Part shown: piece after piece, positions 27,268 through 35,820 of the stretch
How positions within the stretch are numbered: the stretch's first letter is position 1
Layout of the letters: every line of letters begins with the position of its first letter
Assembly (NCBI RefSeq): GCF_008639165.1
Contig: NZ_CP029197.1
Coordinates: 5,770,001-5,834,000, forward strand
Source of the DNA: Streptomyces venezuelae ATCC 10712
Lineage (GTDB): Bacteria; Actinomycetota; Actinomycetes; Streptomycetales; Streptomycetaceae
Length of the DNA stretch: 64,000 bases
Reading direction: 5' to 3'
Translations under genes and position numbers: made by a program
Notes under the pieces: model-generated
Seen by the model: only the letters and a program-made list of their open reading frames with translations
What the model was told of the DNA's origin: nothing
The model's database searches: none

Positions 27268-28163
27268 GCAACGCACGCCAGACTCCCGACGGCCTCGTCA
27301 TCGTCGACAAGCCGTCGGGATTCACCTCGCACGACGTCGTGGCCAAGATGCGGGGCATCGCGAAGACCCGCCGGGTGGGCCACGCCGGCACGCTCGACCC
27401 CATGGCCACGGGCGTCCTCGTCCTCGGCGTGGAGCGGGCGACCAAGCTCCTCGGTCACCTCGCGCTGACCGAGAAGGAGTACCTGGGCACCATCCGCCTG
27501 GGCCAGACGACGATCACCGACGACGCCGAAGGCGAGATCACGGCCTCCGTCGACGCCTCCAAGGTGACCCGCGAGGGCATCGACGCGGGCGTCGCCGAGC
27601 TGACCGGCGCCATCATGCAGGTGCCGTCGAAGGTCTCCGCGATCAAGATCGACGGCAAGCGGTCCTACGCGCGCGTGCGCGGCGGCGAGGAGTTCGAGAT
27701 CCCGGCCCGCCCGGTGACCGTCTCCTCCTTCCAGGTGTACGACGTGCGGGAGGCGACCGCTGAGGACGGCACCCCCGTCGTCGACCTGGTCGTCTCCGTC
27801 GTCTGCTCCTCCGGCACGTACATCCGGGCGCTCGCCCGGGACCTCGGCGCCGGACTCGGCGTGGGCGGGCACCTGACCGCGCTGCGCCGCACCCGGGTCG
27901 GCCCGTACAAGCTCGACTCGGCGAAGACGCTCGACCAGCTCCAGGAGGAGCTCACGGTCATGCCGGTGGCCGACGCCGCCTCGGCGGCCTTCCCCCGGTG
28001 GGACGTCGACGAGAAGCGCGCCAAGCTGCTGCTCAACGGCGTCCGCCTGGAGATGCCGACCTATCCGGCGGGCCCCGTCGCGGTCTTCGGACCCGAGGGG
28101 AAGCTGCTCGCCCTCGTGGAGGACCAGCGGGGCAAGGCGAAGAGCCTGGCCGTCTTCGGCTGA
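27264..28163 (+). CDS. truB: tRNA pseudouridine(55) synthase
   Basis: A 299-residue enzyme isomerising U55 to pseudouridine in the tRNA T-loop. The catalytic Asp45 lies in GHAGTLDPMATGVL; the family opening VIVDKPSGFTSHDVVAKMR and the later KRSYARVRGGEEFEIPARPV and CSSGTYIRALARDLG motifs are intact. The C-terminal end is the usual short PUA-like/TruB_C region. Translational coupling with rbfA is indicated by the ATGA overlap. A strong terminator follows, ending the infB-distal operon. Confidence 0.96.
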   Translation: MSNARQTPDGLVIVDKPSGFTSHDVVAKMRGIAKTRRVGHAGTLDPMATGVLVLGVERATKLLGHLALTEKEYLGTIRLGQTTITDDAEGEITASVDASKVTREGIDAGVAELTGAIMQVPSKVSAIKIDGKRSYARVRGGEEFEIPARPVTVSSFQVYDVREATAEDGTPVVDLVVSVVCSSGTYIRALARDLGAGLGVGGHLTALRRTRVGPYKLDSAKTLDQLQEELTVMPVADAASAAFPRWDVDEKRAKLLLNGVRLEMPTYPAGPVAVFGPEGKLLALVEDQRGKAKSLAVFG

Positions 28164-28178
28164 GCGGACCGGTACACA

Positions 28179-28217
28179 GAAGGGCGGGCACGCGCGCGTG
28201 CCCGCCCTTCTTGTTTC
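28179..28217 (+). terminator. strong terminator after truB
   Basis: A perfect 16-bp stem (28179-28194 with 28197-28212) ends in CTTCTTGTTT, a canonical intrinsic terminator with a T-rich tail, 15 bp after the truB stop. Confidence 0.88.
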
Positions 28218-28344
28218 CCCCCGGCGAGAGCCTGTCCGGTGGAACGCCGGAGAATCACCCCATCGGGGAGGCGCTCGGAGTGAAGGGGGGAGTGCCAGGG
28301 GGCGCGTTCGACTCCTGTGGTCATCCGTGTGATCACCGGCGACC

Positions 28345-28350
28345 TACCGT
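28345..28350 (+). promoter_or_regulatory. candidate -10 box for a leaderless transcript
   Basis: TACCGT ends 6 bp before ATG 28357, so transcription would begin at the start codon of the large pseudoprotease/P-loop gene. A clear -35 box was not found. Confidence 0.35.
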
Positions 28351-28356
28351 CGACCC

Positions 28357-31300
28357 ATGGGACGCGGGGACCTGGCGACGCTGGTACGGATCTGCGATCT
28401 GGCGGGCCGGCCTCGCGGCACAGGATTCCTCGCCGACCACCACGGGACGGTCGTCACCAGTCACGAAGCCGTCGACGGGCTCAGCCGCGTCGTCCTGCAC
28501 GCCCCCGGCGAGCGGACCTGGCTCGCCGAGGCCGAGGCCGTCACACCCCTGCCGGAGCGCGGCCTCGCCCTCGTACGGACCGAAGGGCTCGACGTCCGGC
28601 CGCTGCCGCTCGCCACCCGCACCGAGATCGAACCCGGCACGTACGTACGGATCGCGGCCGACGGCTGGCGCGAGGCCCGGGTCCTCGGCCCCGCCGCCGT
28701 CACGTACACCGCCACCGACCGCTTCCACACCCTCCCCGACGCCCTCGAACTCGCCATCGGCACCGAGGGCGCCGAAGCCCTCCGCCTCGGCGGACAGGCC
28801 GCCGGCGGCCCCGTCCTCGACACCGCCACCGGCACCGTCCTCGCCGTCCTCGGCACCGCCCTGCACGGCGAGCGCCAGGCCGCCGGATACGCCGTACCGC
28901 TCCGGCCCGAAGGCCCGCTCACCGCCCTCCTACGGCGCAACGCGGCCACCGTCCCCGCCTACGGCCCCGACCTCAACCTCGCCGCGATCCTGGAGCTCAC
29001 CGCCACCTCCACCGGCCCCGTACGGGACCCCGACCCCTGGCCCGAGCCCGTCGAACGCCCCGAGTGCACCCGGGAGTTGACCCGCTTCACCGCCGCGGAC
29101 ACCCCGGTGTTCGCCCTCGTCGGCGCCCCCGGCAGCGGCCGCACCACCGCCCTCGACGCCCTCTGCGCCCGCCGCGCCCGGGGCGTCGCACCCGCCCCCA
29201 CCGTCCGGCTGCGCGGCGCCGACCTGCGCGCGGAGGACCGCTCGCTCGCCGACGCCGTCGGCCGCGCCCTGCACCAGGCCGGCCGGATCGTCGCGGCCTC
29301 CGGGGCGCTCGGCGACACCACCGCGGCCACCCCCGAGACGGCCGCCGCCCTCGCCCACCGGGCGGGCCGGCCGCTGCTCGTCGTCCTCGACGGCCCCGAG
29401 GAGATGCCCCCGCTCCTCGCCCACCGGCTCGCCGACTGGACGGCGGCCACCGAGGACTGGCTGCGCGCCCACCACACCCACCTCGTCACGGCCTGCCGCC
29501 CCGAGCACTGGGAACTCGCGGGCGCGCTCTACCGCCCCGGCGCCCTGCACCGGCCGGCCGCCGGCCCCCGGGACGGACTGCCCGCCGCCCTCGTCCTCGG
29601 GCCCTACGCGGCGGCGGAGGCCGAGGCCGTACGCCAGGGGTACGGGCTCGCGGACACCGACCTCGCCGAGGCCGACGCCCGCCACCCGCTGGCCCTGCGG
29701 CTGCTCGCCGAGGTGCGGGCCGCGCTGCCCGCGGAGGTGGCCGGGCGGCCGGGCCGCGAGGAGATCTTCACCGCCTACCTGGACCTGATGTGCCTGCGGA
29801 TCGCCGTCCGGATCGCCGCGGGGTCCCGCCCGCTGCCCGGCGGCACCGCCGTACGCCGCCTCGCCGCGCGCGTGACCGGCCAGGCCCACGAGGCGGCCCG
29901 CCGGTGCCTCGGACCCGGCCACGGGGTCCTCGACCGCGCCTCCTTCGAGGAGCTGTTCCCCTGGCGGGAGGGCTGGGCCTCGGCCGTCCTCACCGAGGGC
30001 CTCCTGGTCCCGGCGGGCTCCGGCTACCGCTTCGCCCACGAGGAACTCGGCGACTGGATCCAGGCGGCCCACCTGGACGTGGACGGAGCCCTGCGCTCCC
30101 TGGTCCACCAGCACCACGAGCTGCCGGAGCCCACCGCACCCGCCGGGGCCGCCCGCACCGGCATCCCCCACCAGCGCCCCGCCACGCCGACCGGACCGAC
30201 GGCGGGCCCGCCCGAGCCCGCCCCGCCGAGCGGGGCCGTGGCCCCGGGTGCGCCCGCCCCGCCGACCGGACCGACGGCGGGCCCGCCCGAGCCCGCCCCG
30301 CCGAGCGGGGCCGTGGCCCCGGACGCCGCCGTTCCGCCTGGCGGGTCCTCCGTGCGGCGTCAGGGCGCGGCCCCCTGTCCGGCCGCCGCCCCCCACCCGG
30401 CCGGTGCCGGGGCCGCCGGTGAGGCCGGGGACCGGCTGCCCGTGCCCCGGCATCGCATCGGGCCCGTGCTCCAGGCGCTTCTCCTGGTGCACCGGGAGCG
30501 CGGTCCCGCCGCGCTCTCGCCCCGGCTCGTCGGACTCGTCGAGGCCCTCGTCCGGTTCGCCGGGCAGGAGGGCGACGCCCGCGGCGACGGGCCGTGGTGG
30601 GCCGCCCGGCTGCTCCGGGAGAGCGTGCGGCGGGTCCCCGACCCCCGGCCGTACCTGCCCGTGCTGCGGCTGCTCGCCGACCGGATCGGCGACCGGGCCG
30701 CGCGGCACCCCGTCTTCGCCGCGTTCGGACCCGGGTTCTGGCTCGGCCTGCCGCTCGGGGAGGACGAGCGGATCGACCTGCTGCGGCGGCTCGTGCCCGC
30801 CGACCCGCCCCCCGGCGACGCCGACGACGGGGAGCGGGCGCTCGACGCCGTCGCCGGGATGCTCACCGCCGACCCCCGGGGCGTGCAGCCGCTCCTCTGC
30901 CGCTGGTTCGGCGACGAACGCCCCCTCCCCGCCGCCCCGCACGCCACCGTCGCCACCGCCGCCCAGACCCTGCTGCACACCCATCGGGCGCTCGCCGTCG
31001 ACGACCTCTGCGAGGCGCTGGTCACCACCGCCCACCCGCTCGCCGACGGCCTGCTCGCCGCCCTCGCCGAGGACGAGCCGGCCGCCGTCTGCCGGGCCGT
31101 CGACCGCTGGGCCCACGACGACGGGCGCCCGGAGCGGCGCGTCGCCGCCGGCGCGTACGGGCAGCTGGTCGCCCGGCACGCCACCGCCGCCGCCGACCGC
31201 GAACTCCTCCGCTACGCCGCCCTCGCCCTCCTCGCCCGCCCCGGCGACCGCGCCCTGCACGGCACCGCCCTCGGTCTGCTGATCCGCGACCCGCACACCC

Positions 31301-32085
31301 GGTCCCGGCACCTGCCCCGCGCCCTGGCCGAGCCGCGCGTACCCGCCGACGCCCTCGCCGAGGCCCTGGCCGCCGAGCCCGGGCCGGTGCTCGCCGCCTT
31401 CGGGGCCCGGCTGCGGGGCGCCGGTCCGGAACCGGCCGAGGCCCTGCGCGCCCTCGCCGAGATCGACACGCCCGCCCTCGCCCGCCGGGTCGCCTCCCTC
31501 GTCCGCGAGTACGTCGCCCGCCACCCCGAGGGCGCCGCACACGTGGCCGCCTTCGTCGACCGCCGGTTCGAGGACGGCCCCGCGGCGAGGACCGTGCTCT
31601 TCCCCCTGGTCACCGGGCTGATCCGGGGCCGCCCCGCGCCGGTCCGCCGCGCCCTCGCCCCGATCCTCGCCGCCCCCGGCAGCGGAGCCTCCCGCCATCT
31701 GCGGGCCGAACTCCTCGACGTACTCCTGGAACACGAGCGGTACGAGGCGGAGGCGGGGGAGTACACCGTCCTGGACGCCCTCCTGGCGGCCGCGGCACAG
31801 GGCGCGGAGGCCCGCAGCGAGCCGCGCACCCGGGACCTCGCCCGACGGGTGGGCGCCCTGTGGTGCCGTACCCCCGAGGGCGCCGGACGGTTCGACCCGG
31901 CCCTCGCCGGACACGTCCGCGACCGGCCCGCGTTCGCCACGCTGCTGGCCCGGTGGACGGTCGACGACCCCGTCACCTGGGCGCCGCTGCTCGGCCCCGA
32001 CGCCCTCCGGGCCCTGCGGAGTCACGGCACTTCCATGCCGATGCGAACCGACGGCCCCGGGCATGGCAGTCTTAGACCTGCGTAA
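28357..32085 (+). CDS. degenerate trypsin-like domain fused to a P-loop NTPase-like region and helical C-terminus
   Basis: A 1242-residue cytoplasmic protein. Residues 1-~185 look like a trypsin-like fold: GTGFLADHHGTVVTSHEAV with His36, and GGQAAGGPVLD. The triad Asp is Gly69 (RGLALVRTE) and the nucleophile Ser is Ala149, so proteolysis is not expected. Residues ~250-430 resemble a STAND/AAA-type NTPase: Walker A reads GAPGSGRTT with Arg262 in place of Lys, and Walker B is LLVVLDGPEE (Asp345). After a Pro/Ala/Gly linker (~600-690) come ~550 residues of Ala/Leu-rich helices, possibly HEAT-like. Such multi-domain proteins often act as sensors or scaffolds in conflict or signalling systems, but this role is inference. 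It sits between truB and ribF, with a possible leaderless promoter. Confidence 0.75.
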   Translation: MGRGDLATLVRICDLAGRPRGTGFLADHHGTVVTSHEAVDGLSRVVLHAPGERTWLAEAEAVTPLPERGLALVRTEGLDVRPLPLATRTEIEPGTYVRIAADGWREARVLGPAAVTYTATDRFHTLPDALELAIGTEGAEALRLGGQAAGGPVLDTATGTVLAVLGTALHGERQAAGYAVPLRPEGPLTALLRRNAATVPAYGPDLNLAAILELTATSTGPVRDPDPWPEPVERPECTRELTRFTAADTPVFALVGAPGSGRTTALDALCARRARGVAPAPTVRLRGADLRAEDRSLADAVGRALHQAGRIVAASGALGDTTAATPETAAALAHRAGRPLLVVLDGPEEMPPLLAHRLADWTAATEDWLRAHHTHLVTACRPEHWELAGALYRPGALHRPAAGPRDGLPAALVLGPYAAAEAEAVRQGYGLADTDLAEADARHPLALRLLAEVRAALPAEVAGRPGREEIFTAYLDLMCLRIAVRIAAGSRPLPGGTAVRRLAARVTGQAHEAARRCLGPGHGVLDRASFEELFPWREGWASAVLTEGLLVPAGSGYRFAHEELGDWIQAAHLDVDGALRSLVHQHHELPEPTAPAGAARTGIPHQRPATPTGPTAGPPEPAPPSGAVAPGAPAPPTGPTAGPPEPAPPSGAVAPDAAVPPGGSSVRRQGAAPCPAAAPHPAGAGAAGEAGDRLPVPRHRIGPVLQALLLVHRERGPAALSPRLVGLVEALVRFAGQEGDARGDGPWWAARLLRESVRRVPDPRPYLPVLRLLADRIGDRAARHPVFAAFGPGFWLGLPLGEDERIDLLRRLVPADPPPGDADDGERALDAVAGMLTADPRGVQPLLCRWFGDERPLPAAPHATVATAAQTLLHTHRALAVDDLCEALVTTAHPLADGLLAALAEDEPAAVCRAVDRWAHDDGRPERRVAAGAYGQLVARHATAAADRELLRYAALALLARPGDRALHGTALGLLIRDPHTRSRHLPRALAEPRVPADALAEALAAEPGPVLAAFGARLRGAGPEPAEALRALAEIDTPALARRVASLVREYVARHPEGAAHVAAFVDRRFEDGPAARTVLFPLVTGLIRGRPAPVRRALAPILAAPGSGASRHLRAELLDVLLEHERYEAEAGEYTVLDALLAAAAQGAEARSEPRTRDLARRVGALWCRTPEGAGRFDPALAGHVRDRPAFATLLARWTVDDPVTWAPLLGPDALRALRSHGTSMPMRTDGPGHGSLRPA
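30186..30322 (+). repeat. 62-bp perfect direct repeat inside the large pseudoprotease gene
   Basis: Bases 30186-30247 and 30261-30322 are identical. The period is 75 bp (25 codons), so frame is kept and a Pro/Gly/Ala linker segment is duplicated in the protein. This looks like a recent in-frame duplication. Confidence 0.85.
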
Positions 32086-32116
32086 TCGGCGAACAGGCGG
32101 ACGAGGAGCGGTCACA

Positions 32117-33085
32117 GTGCAGCGCTGGCGTGGCTTGGCGGACATCCCCCAGGACTGGGGGCGCAGCGTCGTCACCATCGGCTCCTACGACGGGGTGCAC
32201 CGTGGACACCAGCTGATCATCGGGCGCGCCGTCGAGCGGGCCCGTGAGCTCGGCGTCCCCTGCGTCGTGGTCACCTTCGACCCGCACCCCTCCGAGGTCG
32301 TACGGCCCGGCAGCCACCCGCCGCTGCTCGCCCCGCACCACCGGCGGGCCGAACTGATGGCCGGTCTCGGGGTCGACGCGGTGCTCGTGCTGCCGTTCAC
32401 GGCCGAGTTCTCCCAGCTGTCCCCGGCCGACTTCATCGTCAAGGTGCTCGTCGACAAGCTGCACGCGAAGGCCGTCATCGAGGGCCCCAACTTCCGCTTC
32501 GGACACCGGGCCGCGGGCAACGTCGCCTTCCTGACCGAACTCGGCGCCACCTACGACTACGAGGTCGAGGTCATCGACCTGTACGTCAGCGGCTCGGCCG
32601 GCGGCGGCGACCCCTTCTCCTCCACCCTCACCCGCCGGCTCGTCGCCGAGGGCGACATGACCGGGGCCGCCGAGATCCTCGGCCGCCCGCACCGGGTCGA
32701 GGGCGTCGTGGTCCGCGGCGCCCAGCGCGGCCGCGAGCTGGGCTTCCCCACGGCCAACGTGGAGACCCTCCCGCACACCGCCATCCCGGCCGACGGCGTC
32801 TACGCCGGCTGGCTGACGGCCGCGGGGGAGCGGATGCCGGCGGCCATCTCGGTCGGCACCAACCCGCAGTTCGACGGCACGGAACGGACCGTCGAGGCGT
32901 ACGCGATCGACCGCGAGGGGCTCGACCTGTACGGGCTGCACGTGGCCGTGGACTTCCTGGAGTACGTCCGCGGGATGCTCAAGTTCGACACCCTGGACGA
33001 CCTGCTCGAAGCGATGGCCGGCGACGTGAAGCGCTGCCGTGAGCTGACGGAGGCGTACGACCGGGAGCACCCCACGGCGGGCTGA
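32117..33085 (+). CDS. ribF: bifunctional riboflavin kinase/FAD synthetase
   Basis: A 322-residue enzyme making FMN from riboflavin and then FAD. The N-terminal FMN adenylyltransferase domain has the nucleotidyl-transfer motif GSYDGVHRGHQLII and VVTFDPHPSEVV. The C-terminal flavokinase domain has GRELGFPTANVE and ISVGTNPQFDG. GTG 32117 is chosen for its GAGGAG ribosome site about 7 bases upstream; the in-frame ATG at 32063 overlaps the upstream gene. In many actinobacteria ribF is followed directly by rpsO; here about 26 kb separate them. Confidence 0.95.
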   Translation: MQRWRGLADIPQDWGRSVVTIGSYDGVHRGHQLIIGRAVERARELGVPCVVVTFDPHPSEVVRPGSHPPLLAPHHRRAELMAGLGVDAVLVLPFTAEFSQLSPADFIVKVLVDKLHAKAVIEGPNFRFGHRAAGNVAFLTELGATYDYEVEVIDLYVSGSAGGGDPFSSTLTRRLVAEGDMTGAAEILGRPHRVEGVVVRGAQRGRELGFPTANVETLPHTAIPADGVYAGWLTAAGERMPAAISVGTNPQFDGTERTVEAYAIDREGLDLYGLHVAVDFLEYVRGMLKFDTLDDLLEAMAGDVKRCRELTEAYDREHPTAG

Positions 33086-33090
33086 GCCGT

Positions 33091-33119
33091 CGTCCCGGCG
33101 GGACGCCCCCCCTGGGGGC
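33091..33119. terminator. two adjacent hairpins between convergent ribF and P450 genes
   Basis: CGTCCC/GGGACG (33091-33105) and GCCCCC/GGGGGC (33105-33119) are short 6-bp stems with 3-base loops in the 34-bp gap between convergent stop codons. They could end transcription in both directions. Confidence 0.4.
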
Positions 33120-34412
33120 TCACCAGGTCACGAGGAGTTCCTTCGGGCCGCGGATGAGCCCCTTCGACTGCCACACCACGTCCTCGGCGCTCCCCGCGAG
33201 CCGCAGCCGCGGATAGCGGTCGAGCAGCGTCGACAGCATCACCTCGGACTCCATGCGGGTGAGCATCGCGCCCATGCAGTGGTGCGGGCCGTGACCGAAC
33301 GACACGTGCCCGATGCCCTCCCGGTCGAAGTCGAGGCGGTCCGGGTCCTCGAAGGCCGCCGGGTCCCGGTTGGCCGCGAGGTAGGAGGCGTAGACCGCCT
33401 CACCCGCCCGGATCAGCACCCCGCCGACCTCGACGTCCTCCGTCGCGATCCGGGGCAGCCCGACGCCGTTGCGGTGCGGGATCCAGCGCAGCAGCTCGTC
33501 CACGGCCTGCGGGAGCAGTCCGGGCTCGGCGCGCAGCCGGTCCGCGAGCTCCGGCCGGGTGAGCAGCACGTACACCATGTTGGCGCTGTTGTTCCGTACC
33601 GCGTGCGCGCCGCTGATCAGGATCGCCATCGCCAGGGAGACGGCCTCCTCGGCGGTGATCCGCCCCTCGGCGAGGGACTCCGCGAGCACGCCCGCCAGAT
33701 CGTCCTGGGGCTCCGCGCGCCGCCGGTCGAGCAGCCGGATGACGTAGCCGTGGATCTGGGCCTTGGCCGCCTTGCTGCTCTCCGGGCCGGGGCCCGAGGA
33801 CAGGATCAGGTCCGGCCAGGAGGCCAGCTCCGCCCGGTCCTCCTCCGGGATGCCGAGCAGATCGCACACCACCGCCATCGGCAGCGGGCCGTGCAGATGC
33901 TTCATCAGGTCGGCGGGGCGGCCCGCCGCCTCCATCGCGTCCAGGAGCCGGTCGGTGCCCGCCTGGGCAAGCGGACGCAGCCGCCTGGTGCTCTGCCCGG
34001 TGAACGCCTTGGTCACCGCCTTGCGCAGCTGGGTGTGGTACGGCGGATCGGCGTAGTTGAGGGCCGCCTTCGAGGCCACCATGTGGCCGGTCATCTTGGT
34101 GACCTGCTGGTCGAGCAGCGCCGTCCGGCTGAACCGGGGGTCGGAGGTCACCGCGCGCACGTCCTCGTACCGCGTCACCAGCCAGGCCTCGTTCCGCGCG
34201 GCGAACGGCAGCCTGATGCGGGCGACGGGCTCCTTCTCCAGGAGTTCGGTGAGCAGCGGGTCGAAGGCGAGGGCGGGCAGGTCGTCCACCGCCCAGGTGC
34301 GGGCCGCCGGCGGGGCGGCGGCGGAAGCGGCCACCCCGGTGGGGCACCCGGTCGGGCGCGGTGCTCCGCGGCCCGGTCCTGCGGTCGCTTCGGAGGTCGT
34401 CTCGGAGGTCAT
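33120..34412 (-). CDS. cytochrome P450, CYP158A-like (probable flaviolin-coupling oxidase)
   Basis: A 430-residue soluble P450. The heme-ligand motif FGHGPHHCMGAML (Cys379) and the E-x-x-R motif (ELLR) are intact. The I-helix reads ISGAHAVRNNSANMVYVL: Ala271 replaces the conserved oxygen-activating threonine, a known feature of CYP158A2, which dimerises flaviolin to biflaviolin in S. coelicolor. Divergent pairing with rppA supports the same role: oxidative coupling or tailoring of tetrahydroxynaphthalene/flaviolin into pigments. No ferredoxin gene is adjacent, so electron transfer partners are elsewhere. The first ~35 residues are a variable Ala/Pro-rich tail. Family assignment is from memory of the motif, not from alignment. 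Confidence 0.88.
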   Translation of the reverse strand: MTSETTSEATAGPGRGAPRPTGCPTGVAASAAAPPAARTWAVDDLPALAFDPLLTELLEKEPVARIRLPFAARNEAWLVTRYEDVRAVTSDPRFSRTALLDQQVTKMTGHMVASKAALNYADPPYHTQLRKAVTKAFTGQSTRRLRPLAQAGTDRLLDAMEAAGRPADLMKHLHGPLPMAVVCDLLGIPEEDRAELASWPDLILSSGPGPESSKAAKAQIHGYVIRLLDRRRAEPQDDLAGVLAESLAEGRITAEEAVSLAMAILISGAHAVRNNSANMVYVLLTRPELADRLRAEPGLLPQAVDELLRWIPHRNGVGLPRIATEDVEVGGVLIRAGEAVYASYLAANRDPAAFEDPDRLDFDREGIGHVSFGHGPHHCMGAMLTRMESEVMLSTLLDRYPRLRLAGSAEDVVWQSKGLIRGPKELLVTW

Positions 34413-34601
34413 GAGGTCCCTGTTCCCGGCGGGCCCGAGCCGCGCAACGCCGAGCCGCCACAGCCGCCTGAACGGAGCACGCCGCCGCCGGTCCGCCGCT
34501 CACCCTGCGTAAGCGTCCGGGCGCGCTCGCGGTTGCGGGGTCGTGATCACCGGGTGAGTGTGGGCGGCAGTTCACGCGAACGAGACGAAGGAGCGAGTGT
34601 C
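34413..34601. promoter_or_regulatory. divergent promoter region of the P450/rppA pair
   Basis: The 189-bp gap must hold promoters in both directions. It contains the 8-bp palindrome GTGATCAC at 34543-34550, a possible repressor site, and the rppA ribosome site AAGGAG (34588-34593). No convincing -35/-10 pair was identified. Confidence 0.35.
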
Positions 34602-35732
34602 GTGGTGACTTTGTGCAAGCCCGCGGTGTCTGTGCCCGAGCACGTGATCACGATGGAGGAGACCCTCGACCTCGCCCGTACCCACCATGAGGGCCACCCC
34701 CAACTGGCCCTGGCCCTCCGGCTGATCGGCAACACCGGGGTGACCCGGCGGCACATCGTGCAGCCCATCGAGGAGACCCTGAAGCACCCGGGCTTCGAGG
34801 AACGCAACATCCGGTACGAGGCCGAGGCCAAGGCCCGCGTCCCGGCGGTGGTCAACGAGGCGCTGGAGAACGCCGGCCTGCGCCCCGCGGACATCGACAT
34901 GATCGTCTACGTGTCGTGCACGGGCTTCATGATGCCGTCGCTGACCGCCTGGATGATCAACACGATGGGCTTCCCCAGCAACACCCGCCAGGTCCCCATC
35001 GCCCAGCTCGGCTGCGCGGCCGGCGGAGCCGCCATCAACCGCGCCCACGACTTCTGCACCGCCTACCCGGACGCCAACGTCCTCATCGTGGCCTGCGAGT
35101 TCTGCTCACTCTGCTACCAGCCGACCGACCTCGGCGTCGGCTCGCTGCTCTCCAACGGCCTCTTCGGCGACGCCGTCGCCGCCGCCGTGGTGCGCGGCCG
35201 GGGCGGCACCGGCATCGGCCTGGAGCGCAACAGCTCCCACCTCGTGCCCGACACCGAGGACTGGATCGCCTACAGCGTCCGCGCCACCGGCTTCCACTTC
35301 CTGCTCGACAAGCGGGTGCCCGGCACCATGGAGCCGCTGGCCCCGGCGCTCCGCGAGGTCGCCGGAGCACACGGCTGGGACGCCGGAGAGCTGGACTTCT
35401 ACATCATCCACGCGGGTGGCCCGCGCATCCTCGACGACCTCAGCCGCTTCCTCGAAGTGCCCCCGGACGCCTTCCGGTTCAGCCGCGCCACGCTCACGGA
35501 GTACGGCAACATCGCCAGCGCGGTCGTGCTGGACGCCGTCCGCCGGCTCTTCGAGGAAGGCGGGCAGCCCGAGGGCGCCCGGGGCATCCTCGCCGGGTTC
35601 GGCCCCGGCATCACGGCCGAGATGTGCCTGGGACGGTGGACCACCTCCCCGGTCTCGCCCGAGCCGAACCTCGGCACCCGGCGCATCGTGGGCTACTCGC
35701 CGTTCCGCCCGGCCCGCACGTCCGTCGCCTGA
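34602..35732 (+). CDS. rppA: type III polyketide synthase, 1,3,6,8-tetrahydroxynaphthalene synthase
   Basis: A 376-residue chalcone synthase-like enzyme condensing five malonyl-CoA into tetrahydroxynaphthalene, which oxidises to flaviolin. The catalytic Cys138 lies in QLGCAAGG. Cys106 (VSCTGFMMPSLTAW), a second active-site cysteine known in streptomycete THN synthases, is also present. The His/Asn pair is seen in IIHAGGPRILDD and EYGNIASA. The opening TLCKPAVSVPEHVITM is typical of RppA. GTG 34602 gives the standard residue numbering and has AAGGAG 8 bases upstream; GTG 34605 is an alternative. The neighbour P450 is divergent rather than cotranscribed, unlike the usual rppA-P450 operon. Confidence 0.95.
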   Translation: MVTLCKPAVSVPEHVITMEETLDLARTHHEGHPQLALALRLIGNTGVTRRHIVQPIEETLKHPGFEERNIRYEAEAKARVPAVVNEALENAGLRPADIDMIVYVSCTGFMMPSLTAWMINTMGFPSNTRQVPIAQLGCAAGGAAINRAHDFCTAYPDANVLIVACEFCSLCYQPTDLGVGSLLSNGLFGDAVAAAVVRGRGGTGIGLERNSSHLVPDTEDWIAYSVRATGFHFLLDKRVPGTMEPLAPALREVAGAHGWDAGELDFYIIHAGGPRILDDLSRFLEVPPDAFRFSRATLTEYGNIASAVVLDAVRRLFEEGGQPEGARGILAGFGPGITAEMCLGRWTTSPVSPEPNLGTRRIVGYSPFRPARTSVA

Positions 35733-35820
35733 TCACCGGCAGCCCCTTGCTCCTGCGCCGCACGCCCCCCGCCGTCCCGCTCACCGTGTCCACCGCGCCG
35801 CCCCAGCAGAGGAGAGCCGT

